Source: an uncultured Anaerococcus sp. (GTDB lineage: Bacteria; Bacillota; Clostridia; Tissierellales; Peptoniphilaceae). Taken from it: a stretch of 7,349 nucleotides of DNA. The notes below the pieces were generated by a model. The model ran no database searches. It was given only the letters and a program-made list of their open reading frames with translations, and had not been told where the DNA came from. The DNA is taken from the NCBI GenBank assembly GCA_900550345.1, contig URRX01000071.1:1-7349 (forward strand), read 5' to 3'. A program made the position numbers and the translations under genes. Of this stretch, positions 1-5,156 are shown piece after piece. Within the stretch, counting starts at the first letter, position 1; the number at the start of each line of letters is the position of its first letter.

Positions 1-204
1 AGAATAAATTTAGTATCGATAACAAAACTTTCAAACAACAAACTATCTCAAATATCAGACTACAATCTATCCTTTGTATCTCATGAAGTATATAGATATG
101 AAGAAAACACATCCATAAGACCGGTTAGTCAATATTATGTAATAATAGATTTTTTGGTATTAAAATATTTAAATTATAAAAGTAAAAATAAAGGTAAGGT
201 TTAA
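1..204 (+). CDS. MurR/RpiR-family transcriptional regulator, C-terminal fragment (5' end outside window)
   Basis: An open frame runs from base 1 to a TAA at 202-204, giving 67 residues with no start in the window. The fragment reads like the end of the sugar-isomerase (SIS) domain of RpiR-type regulators. A strand ending in VSIT is followed by NNKLSQISDYNLSF, resembling the usual 'ITN..SPLAKLADI.L' segment. Then come a glutamate-rich VYRYEEN stretch and the helix around RPVSQYYVIIDFLVLKYLNY, matching the usual 'SRIAQL.IID.L' signature. Such proteins pair an N-terminal helix-turn-helix with a SIS domain that senses phosphosugars, and they usually control sugar or amino-sugar catabolism. The DNA-binding half and the likely target genes lie off the left edge, so the ligand cannot be inferred. 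The gene ends in a bidirectional terminator that overlaps its last codons. Family assignment is from motif memory on a short fragment. Confidence 0.72.
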   Translation, partial: RINLVSITKLSNNKLSQISDYNLSFVSHEVYRYEENTSIRPVSQYYVIIDFLVLKYLNYKSKNKGKV

Positions 205-214
205 ACCTTGCCTT
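191..214. terminator. Bidirectional intrinsic terminator between the RpiR-like and FMN-binding genes
   Basis: Near-perfect inverted repeat: arm AAGGTAAGGTTT (191-202) faces AAACCTTGCCTT (203-214), with a single G-U pair. On the plus strand an AT-rich tract ending in TTTTTT (223-228) follows; on the minus strand TATTTTTACT follows. It sits exactly between two convergent genes whose stop codons are only 13 nt apart, so it can serve both. The hairpin includes the stop codon of the plus-strand gene. Confidence 0.75.
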
Positions 215-217
215 AAA

Positions 218-586
218 TTATATTTTTTGTTGGATGTCTTTAATTTTTACTTCCAAAACCCTATCTAAAAATGGGAATTCTTCTTTCATTTTATTATAAT
301 CATCACCTTCAGTTATAAACTCAGCTTGACCATCAATATTAAAACCAGTTCCTTGATAACCGTTAAAACCTTCAACTTCTTTACTACCTACTGCAATAAG
401 AATAATGCCATTTCTTTTAATATTTTCTTCAGCAGTTTTCATACCAGCTGCAGGTATTAAAATTTTATCATCCTTAACTCTTAAATAAGAATTCCATGTA
501 TTAGTTAAATGAGGTCTATCTTCTGATTGAGTAACAATTGTTACAACACCTTCGTGTTTTAAAACATCTAAGAATTTTTCGTTCAT
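218..586 (-). CDS. FMN-binding split-barrel protein (pyridoxamine 5'-phosphate oxidase-like)
   Basis: Predicted cytoplasmic flavoprotein of 122 residues. The pattern FLDVLKHEGVVTIVTQ (5-20), followed by PHLTNTWNSYL (25-35), GMKTAEEN and GYQGTGFNIDGQAEF (77-91), matches from memory the small FMN-binding protein (FMN-bp) of Desulfovibrio vulgaris. That protein is also about 122 residues and has the PNPOx-like split-barrel fold, in which a dimer binds FMN. The residues needed for a true pyridoxine-phosphate oxidase are not evident and the protein is much shorter than PdxH, so a general FMN-binding redox or electron-transfer role is more likely. The physiological substrate is unknown for this group. 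The ATG at 584-586 is preceded on the minus strand by AAAAGGAGA at a suitable distance, which fixes the start. It is a single gene, convergent with the RpiR-like regulator and divergent from rpsL. I could not identify a convincing promoter for it between 601 and 700. Confidence 0.88.
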   Translation of the reverse strand: MNEKFLDVLKHEGVVTIVTQSEDRPHLTNTWNSYLRVKDDKILIPAAGMKTAEENIKRNGIILIAVGSKEVEGFNGYQGTGFNIDGQAEFITEGDDYNKMKEEFPFLDRVLEVKIKDIQQKI

Positions 587-660
587 ATATATCTCCTTTT
601 AAAAATTTTATTACTGATTATTCTTACCCACCTAACTAAAAGAAAAATCAGAAACAAAAA

Positions 661-723
661 AATCAATTAATTATTGAAAATAAGATAAGATAAGTTGACA
701 AGATATTTAATCAATAGTAGAAT
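661..723 (+). promoter_or_regulatory. Strong sigma-A promoter of the str operon, with AT-rich upstream region
   Basis: TTGACA (695-700) and TAGAAT (718-723) are separated by 17 bases: a consensus -35 and a -10 with one mismatch at ideal spacing. The expected transcription start is near 730, leaving a leader of about 58 nt before rpsL. The region just upstream (661-694) is almost pure A/T and contains the tandem run TAAGATAAGATAAG (681-694), which could act as an UP element for the RNA polymerase alpha subunit. A strong promoter fits a ribosomal protein and elongation factor operon. The boxes are seen directly; the UP-element role is inference. Confidence 0.85.
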
Positions 724-731
724 AAATAAGG

Positions 732-752
732 ATTGGCGTAATGCCAATTTTT
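732..752 (+). promoter_or_regulatory. Leader hairpin with T-run upstream of rpsL (possible attenuator)
   Basis: The leader contains ATTGGC (732-737) and GCCAAT (743-748), a 6-bp perfect stem with loop GTAAT, followed by TTTTT (748-752). This is the architecture of a small intrinsic terminator, and it begins within a few nucleotides of the predicted transcription start. It may terminate or pause a fraction of transcripts, or simply protect the 5' end of the mRNA. The stem is short, so termination could be weak. No competing antiterminator stem was obvious downstream. I do not recognise it as a named ribosomal-protein leader. Confidence 0.45.
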
Positions 753-787
753 AAGATGATTAAAATTTAGAAAAAAGGAGGTGCATT

Positions 788-1198
788 ATGCCTACAATTA
801 ATCAACTTGTTAGAAAAGGTAGAAAGACAATCAATGAAAAGTCAGCTACACCAGCTTTAGGTTACAACTTCAATACACTTAAAAGAAGACAAACTAAATC
901 ACAATCACCACAAAAACGTGGAGTTTGTACTTCAGTAAGAACAGTAACACCTAAAAAACCTAACTCAGCTTTGAGAAAAGTTGCCAGAGTTAGACTAACA
1001 AATGGTGCAGAAGTTCTTTCTTATATACCAGGAATCGGACACAATCTTCAAGAACACTCTGTTGTACTTATAAGAGGAGGAAGAGTAAAAGACCTTCCAG
1101 GTGTTAGATACCACATTATAAGAGGTACTCTTGATACAGCAGGAGTAGAAGGAAGAAAACAAGGTAGATCTAAATACGGAGCTAAAAAAGAAAATTAG
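788..1198 (+). CDS. rpsL: 30S ribosomal protein S12
   Basis: Protein of 136 residues, close to the usual length in Firmicutes. It has the full S12 signature: MPTINQLVRKGRK at the N-terminus, PQKRGVC (41-47), TPKKPNSALRK (54-64), GHNLQEHSVVLIRGGRVKD (84-102) and a basic tail with GRSKYG. The stretch from about residue 25 to 40, between PAL and PQKRGVC, is the Gram-positive insertion absent from the E. coli protein. S12 lies at the decoding centre of the 30S subunit and helps control tRNA selection. The two lysines whose substitution gives streptomycin resistance elsewhere (K43 and K88 in E. coli counting with Met) are intact here as K56 and K101. D102 is the residue methylthiolated in some bacteria. 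AGGAGGTG (776-783) lies 4 nt before the ATG. First gene of the str operon. Confidence 0.98.
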   Translation: MPTINQLVRKGRKTINEKSATPALGYNFNTLKRRQTKSQSPQKRGVCTSVRTVTPKKPNSALRKVARVRLTNGAEVLSYIPGIGHNLQEHSVVLIRGGRVKDLPGVRYHIIRGTLDTAGVEGRKQGRSKYGAKKEN

Positions 1199-1211
1199 TA
1201 GTATTTAGATG

Positions 1212-1290
1212 TAGTGCATAGTGTACTAATTAATATAAAGTATATGTGCACACAAACGGCTTTAAGGTCGTTTTAAGGCCTTATGGTCGA
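1212..1290 (+). promoter_or_regulatory. Structured rpsL-rpsG intercistronic region, candidate translational control site
   Basis: The 133-nt gap between rpsL and rpsG is long for this operon and holds several potential hairpins. One is TAGTGCA facing TGTACTA (1212-1228, 7 bp with one G-U). A second pairs 1258-1267 with 1271-1280 (GGCTTTAAGG against TTTTAAGGCC, 10 bp with three G-U). A competing fold pairs 1254-1261 with 1266-1273. The bases come from an imperfect 10-nt repeat: TTTAAGGTCG, TTTTAAGGCC and TTATGGTCGA at 1261-1290. In E. coli the S12-S7 intercistronic RNA is the binding target through which S7 represses its own translation, so an analogous role is plausible. I do not see clear sequence identity to that site. 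The pairings are seen; the function is inferred. Confidence 0.4.
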
Positions 1291-1315
1291 GTACTAAAGA
1301 TATTACTAAATTGGT

Positions 1316-1324
1316 AAAGGAGGG
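1316..1324 (+). promoter_or_regulatory. Ribosome binding site that decides the rpsG start
   Basis: AAAGGAGGG, with core GGAGG at 1319-1323, lies 8 nt before the GTG at 1332. It falls inside the frame if translation is assumed to begin at the upstream in-frame TTG (1311), so it supports GTG 1332 as the real start. Confidence 0.88.
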
Positions 1325-1331
1325 AAGCAAA

Positions 1332-1802
1332 GTGTCAAGAAAAGGACATATACCAAAAAGAGAGGTAATGCCTGATGCTAAGTATAATGATAGAGTTGTA
1401 ACAAAACTTATCAACAATGTTATGCTAGATGGTAAAAAAGGTGTTGCTACAAAAATAGTTTATGATGCTTTCGAAATAGTTGGAGAAACTTCAGGAAATG
1501 ATCCATTAGAAGTATTCTACCAAGCTTTAGAAAATGTTATGCCAACACTTGAAGTTAAAGCAAGAAGAATCGGTGGAGCTAACTACCAAGTACCTATGGA
1601 AGTTAGACCAGAAAGAAGACAAACTTTAGGTTTAAGATGGTTAGTAAATTTCTCAAGAGCACGTGGAGAAAAAACTATGGTTGAAAGATTATCTAAAGAA
1701 ATATTAGATGCATCAAACAATGCTGGTGCCAGCGTTAAACGTAAAGAAGAAATGCACAGAGCTGCAGAAGCAAATAAAGCTTTCGCACACTATAGATATT
1801 AG
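1332..1802 (+). CDS. rpsG: 30S ribosomal protein S7
   Basis: S7 nucleates assembly of the 30S head by binding the 3' domain of 16S rRNA, and it contacts tRNA at the E site. Read from GTG 1332 the protein is 156 residues, the same as the Bacillus protein. It begins MSRKGHIPKREVMPD and ends ANKAFAHYRY, the canonical termini. The core signatures LEVKARRIGGANYQVP and VRPERRQTLGLRWLV are present. An in-frame TTG at 1311 would add seven residues, but it has no ribosome binding site of its own and would translate through the AAAGGAGGG of the true start. The TAG stop at 1800-1802 overlaps the ribosome binding site of fusA. In E. coli S7 is the autogenous repressor of the str operon; the long structured leader here and the weaker GTG start would suit similar control, which is inference. 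Confidence 0.97.
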   Translation: MSRKGHIPKREVMPDAKYNDRVVTKLINNVMLDGKKGVATKIVYDAFEIVGETSGNDPLEVFYQALENVMPTLEVKARRIGGANYQVPMEVRPERRQTLGLRWLVNFSRARGEKTMVERLSKEILDASNNAGASVKRKEEMHRAAEANKAFAHYRY

Positions 1803-1810
1803 GGGGATCA

Positions 1811-3883
1811 ATGTCAAGAGATGTCTCATTAAAAGAAACCAGAAATATAGGTATCATGGCACATATCGATGCTGGTAAAACAACAGTAACAGAAAGAATG
1901 TTGTATTATACCGGTAAGATTTATAAGATTGGTGATACCCATGATGGTACAGCAGTAATGGATTCTATGGACCAAGAAAAGGAACGTGGAATTACAATCG
2001 GATCTGCTGCAACAACATGTTACTGGGATGGTCACAGAATTAACATCATAGATACACCAGGCCACGTTGACTTTACAGTAGAAGTTGAAAGATCTCTAAG
2101 AGTTCTTGATGGAGCTGTTGCACTATTTGATGCTAAAAGTGGTGTAGAACCACAATCTGAAACAGTTTGGAGACAAGCTGATAAATATGACATTCCAAGA
2201 TTTTGTTTCATAAATAAAATGGATGCTACAGGCGCTGATTTTTATATGTCTGTAGATACAATAAAAGAAAAATTAAAAGCAAATGCAGTACCTATAGAAA
2301 TTCCTATAGGAGCTGAATCTGAATTTGAAGGTGTAGTTGACCTAGTAACAATGGAATCTGTAACATACAAAACAGAAGACTTAGGCGCTCACCCAATTAA
2401 AGGCGAAATTCCAGAAAACTTAAAAGAAAAAGCAGAAGAATTTAGAGCAAATCTTTTAGAAGAATTATCAGAAATTGATGACACAATCATGATGAAATAT
2501 CTTGAAGGTGAAGAAGTTTCTGTAGATGAAATAAAAGCTGCTATAAGAAAGGGAACTATTGAAAAGAAAATATTCCCATGTCTTTGTGGATCAGCTTATA
2601 AAAACAAAGGTGTTCAAGCATTACTTGATGCAATAGTTGAGTACATGCCAAGTCCACTTGATATACCAGCAGTTCAAGGAACAGATCCTAAAGATGAAGA
2701 AAAAGTTCTTGAAAGAAAAGCTGGAGATAAAGAGCCACTTTCTGCCTTAGCATTTAAAGTAGTAACAGACCCATATGTAGGTAAGTTAATTTATGCAAGA
2801 ATCTATTCAGGAACAATCGAATCAGGTTCATACATTTATAATGCTACAAAAGGTAAAAGAGAAAGAGTAGGAAGAATCCTACAAATGCACTCAAACAAAC
2901 AAGAAGAAATCGAAACAGGTTATTGTGGAGATATAGTAGCTCTTCTTGGACTAAAAAATACAACTACAGGAGATTCACTCTGCGTTCAAGATGACCCAAT
3001 CATCCTTGAAAACATGGAATTCCCAGATCCAGTTATCTCTGTTGCTATTGAACCAAAAACAAGAGCAAGTCAAGATAAAATGGCTCTAGGTCTTCAAAAA
3101 CTTGCAGAAGAAGATCCAACATTTGTTACAAAAACAGATGAAGAAACAGGACAAACAATAATTTCAGGAATGGGAGAACTACACCTTGAAATTATCGTTG
3201 ATAGATTACTCCGTGAATTCAAAGTAGAAGCTAACATTGGTAACCCACAAGTAGCTTATAGAGAATCTATAACACAACCTGCAGAAGCACAAGGTAAGTT
3301 CGTAAGACAATCTGGTGGTTCTGGTCAATACGGTGATGTTGTTCTTAGAATTATGCCTGGCGAAGAAGGAGCAGGAATTACATTCGAATCCAAAATCGTT
3401 GGAGGAGCAATTCCAAAAGAATACATCAAACCAGTTGAAGAAGGTGTTAGAGAAGCAGCTACTCAAGGTATACTTGGTGGATACCCAATGGTTGACATGC
3501 ACGTAGAAGTATTTGATGGTTCTTACCACGAAGTAGACTCATCAGAAGTTGCCTTCCACGTAGCAGGATCTATGGCTCTTAAAAATGCTGTAGCAAAAGC
3601 TAAACCAGTATTACTTGAGCCAATGGAAAAAGTAGAAATTACAACACCAGATGAATATCTAGGAGATGTAATGGGAGATGTTTCATCAAGAAGAGGAAAA
3701 ATTGATGGAATGAATCCAAAAGATGGAATTCATATATTAGATGCATTCATTCCACTTTCAGAAATGTTTGGATATGCAACAGATCTAAGAAGTAAAACTC
3801 AAGGTAGAGCAACATATTCAATGCAATTTGATCATTACGCTCAAGTACCTGAAAGTGTAAAAGAAGAAGTTTTAAATAAATAA
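1811..3883 (+). CDS. fusA: Translation elongation factor G (EF-G)
   Basis: Ribosomal GTPase of 690 residues, full length, that drives translocation of tRNA and mRNA and, with ribosome recycling factor, splits post-termination ribosomes. All G motifs are intact: G1 AHIDAGKT (17-24), G2 RGIT (59-62), G3 DTPGH (81-85, catalytic H85), G4 NKMD (135-138), and G5 in the CGSAYKNKG segment (about 259-267). Domain II begins near residue 310 (PLSALAFKV), domain III follows, and domain IV carries the glycine-rich SGGSGQYGDV stretch. The C-terminus has the domain V pattern EYLGDVMGDVSSRRGKI. This is the canonical fusA and not a divergent paralogue. The ribosome binding site AGGGGG (1801-1806) overlaps the rpsG stop codon, and the ATG lies 8 nt after that stop, an arrangement that suggests translational coupling. 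A 13-nt gap leads to tuf. Confidence 0.98.
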   Translation: MSRDVSLKETRNIGIMAHIDAGKTTVTERMLYYTGKIYKIGDTHDGTAVMDSMDQEKERGITIGSAATTCYWDGHRINIIDTPGHVDFTVEVERSLRVLDGAVALFDAKSGVEPQSETVWRQADKYDIPRFCFINKMDATGADFYMSVDTIKEKLKANAVPIEIPIGAESEFEGVVDLVTMESVTYKTEDLGAHPIKGEIPENLKEKAEEFRANLLEELSEIDDTIMMKYLEGEEVSVDEIKAAIRKGTIEKKIFPCLCGSAYKNKGVQALLDAIVEYMPSPLDIPAVQGTDPKDEEKVLERKAGDKEPLSALAFKVVTDPYVGKLIYARIYSGTIESGSYIYNATKGKRERVGRILQMHSNKQEEIETGYCGDIVALLGLKNTTTGDSLCVQDDPIILENMEFPDPVISVAIEPKTRASQDKMALGLQKLAEEDPTFVTKTDEETGQTIISGMGELHLEIIVDRLLREFKVEANIGNPQVAYRESITQPAEAQGKFVRQSGGSGQYGDVVLRIMPGEEGAGITFESKIVGGAIPKEYIKPVEEGVREAATQGILGGYPMVDMHVEVFDGSYHEVDSSEVAFHVAGSMALKNAVAKAKPVLLEPMEKVEITTPDEYLGDVMGDVSSRRGKIDGMNPKDGIHILDAFIPLSEMFGYATDLRSKTQGRATYSMQFDHYAQVPESVKEEVLNK

Positions 3884-3896
3884 TTAGGAGGATGAC

Positions 3897-5093
3897 ATGA
3901 GTAAAGAAACATTTGAAAGAAGTAAACCACATATTAATATTGGTACAATCGGACACGTTGACCACGGTAAAACAACAACAACAGCAGCAATCACCCAAGC
4001 ATTAAACAAAAAATATGGAACAGGTGAATTCATAGACTACGATAAAATTGATAAAGCTCCAGAAGAAAGAGAAAGAGGAATCACAATCAATACATCAGTA
4101 GTAGAATATGAAACAGAAAAAAGACACTACGCACACATCGATGCCCCAGGCCACGCTGACTACGTTAAAAACATGATCACAGGAGCAGCACAAATGGATG
4201 GAGCAATCCTAGTAGTAAGTGCAGCTGATGGTCCAATGCCACAAACAAGAGAACACATTCTTTTAGCTAGACAAGTAGGAGTACCAAAAATCGCAGTATT
4301 CCTAAACAAAGAAGACCAAGTAGACGATCCAGAACTAATCGAATTAGTAGAAATGGAAGTAAGAGACTTACTATCAGAATACGAATTCGATGGAGATGAA
4401 GCACCAGTAGTAGTAGGATCAGCATTAAAATCACTACAAGAAGGTGGAGAAGGCGAATGGTCAGACAAAATCTTAGACCTAATGGAACAAGTAGACGAAT
4501 ACTTTGACATACCAGAAAGAGACAATGACCAACCATTCCTAATGCCAGTAGAAGACGTAATGACAATCTCAGGAAGAGGAACAGTAGCAACAGGAAGAGT
4601 AGAAAGAGGAACACTAAAACTTGGATCTACAGTAGAAATAGTAGGACTAACAGAAAAAACAAGAGAAGTAGTAGTAACAGGAATCGAAATGTTCCACAAA
4701 TCACTAGAAGTAACAGAATCAGGAGACAACTGTGCATTACTACTAAGAGGAGTACAAAGAAACGAAATCCAAAGAGGACAAGTAATAGCAGAACCAGGTT
4801 CAGTACACCCACACACAGAATTTGAAGGACAAGTATACGTACTAACAAAAGAAGAAGGTGGACGTCATACACCATTCTTCTCAGGCTATAGACCACAATT
4901 CTTCTTCAGAACAACAGACGTAACAGGAGATATCCAATTAGAAGAAGGAACAGAAATGGTAATGCCAGGAGACAACGCAACATTCAAAATCAAATTACAA
5001 AAACCAATCGCTCTTGAAGAAGGATTAAGATTCGCAGTAAGAGAAGGTGGAAGAACAGTTGCTTCAGGAGTTGTTTCTAAAGTAATTCAATAA
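3897..5093 (+). CDS. tuf: Translation elongation factor Tu (EF-Tu)
   Basis: Cytoplasmic GTPase of 398 residues that delivers aminoacyl-tRNA to the ribosomal A site. Motifs in order: G1 GHVDHGKT (19-26), G2 RGITI (61-65), G3 DAPGH (83-87, catalytic H87), G4 NKED (138-141) and G5 GSALK (175-179). They are followed by the barrel domains with GRGTVATGRVERG and the ending GGRTVASGVVSKVIQ. The G4 motif has glutamate where E. coli has cysteine (NKCD). The residues after it, QVDDPELIELVEMEVRDLL, are standard. AGGAGG (3886-3891) sits 5 nt before the ATG. It is the last gene of the str operon and is followed immediately by an intrinsic terminator. Codon use is notable: every Val codon from about 4212 to 5040 is GTA, while both ends of the gene also use GTT. 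Whether a second tuf copy exists elsewhere cannot be seen here. Confidence 0.98.
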   Translation: MSKETFERSKPHINIGTIGHVDHGKTTTTAAITQALNKKYGTGEFIDYDKIDKAPEERERGITINTSVVEYETEKRHYAHIDAPGHADYVKNMITGAAQMDGAILVVSAADGPMPQTREHILLARQVGVPKIAVFLNKEDQVDDPELIELVEMEVRDLLSEYEFDGDEAPVVVGSALKSLQEGGEGEWSDKILDLMEQVDEYFDIPERDNDQPFLMPVEDVMTISGRGTVATGRVERGTLKLGSTVEIVGLTEKTREVVVTGIEMFHKSLEVTESGDNCALLLRGVQRNEIQRGQVIAEPGSVHPHTEFEGQVYVLTKEEGGRHTPFFSGYRPQFFFRTTDVTGDIQLEEGTEMVMPGDNATFKIKLQKPIALEEGLRFAVREGGRTVASGVVSKVIQ

Positions 5094-5099
5094 TAAAAT
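5071..5099 (+). promoter_or_regulatory. Candidate promoter for the lipoprotein operon, overlapping the end of tuf
   Basis: TTGTTT (5071-5076) and TAAAAT (5094-5099) are separated by exactly 17 bases, with the tuf stop codon between them. Transcription would begin near 5106, inside the left arm of the tuf terminator hairpin. Such transcripts would lack the outer base pairs of that hairpin and could escape termination. The stretch between the T-run and the next ATG (5134-5156) is too short to hold a promoter, so the downstream genes need either this one or read-through. In AT-rich DNA such boxes also arise by chance. Confidence 0.35.
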
Positions 5100-5101
5100 A
5101 T

Positions 5102-5133
5102 AGAGCGGGTCTTTTGGGCTTGCTCTTTTTTTT
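5102..5133 (+). terminator. Intrinsic terminator of the str operon
   Basis: AGAGCGGGTC (5102-5111) pairs with GGCTTGCTCT (5117-5126) to give a 10-bp stem with three G-U pairs and a 5-nt loop. It is followed by an eight-T run (5126-5133). It lies 8 nt after the tuf stop codon. Confidence 0.9.
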
Positions 5134-5156
5134 ATTTAATTGAGCTAGGAGTTTAC

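Noticed and set aside
601..660. Possible minus-strand promoter for the FMN-binding protein gene (TAAGAA, TAAAAT-like -10 boxes)
   Set aside because: No -35 box at suitable spacing could be matched. In such AT-rich DNA the -10-like strings alone are not evidence.
681..694. Tandem TAAGA repeat (three units) upstream of the str promoter as a regulator binding site or microsatellite
   Set aside because: Too short and too AT-rich to separate from background; treated only as part of a possible UP element.
1245..1252. TGTGCACA palindrome in the rpsL-rpsG gap as an operator
   Set aside because: An 8-bp palindrome in mid-operon with no promoter nearby is expected by chance and matches no operator I can name.
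1829..2065. Antisense open frame opposite the start of fusA
   Set aside because: Cys/Thr-rich composition typical of a complement of a conserved gene; no family resemblance and no ribosome binding site.
3206..3529. Open frames opposite and alongside fusA (minus 3206-3529, plus 3315-3506) and minus 3747-3998 across the fusA-tuf junction
   Set aside because: All lie inside genes of certain identity, and their translations are compositionally odd (for example a run of Cys). They are frame shadows.
4160..4816. Long antisense open frame (218 codons) opposite tuf, with further ones at 4267-4614 and 4627-4896
   Set aside because: They arise from the GTA/CTA-rich codon bias of tuf. The translations are low-complexity Leu- or Ser/Thr-rich, with no domain signature or ribosome binding site.
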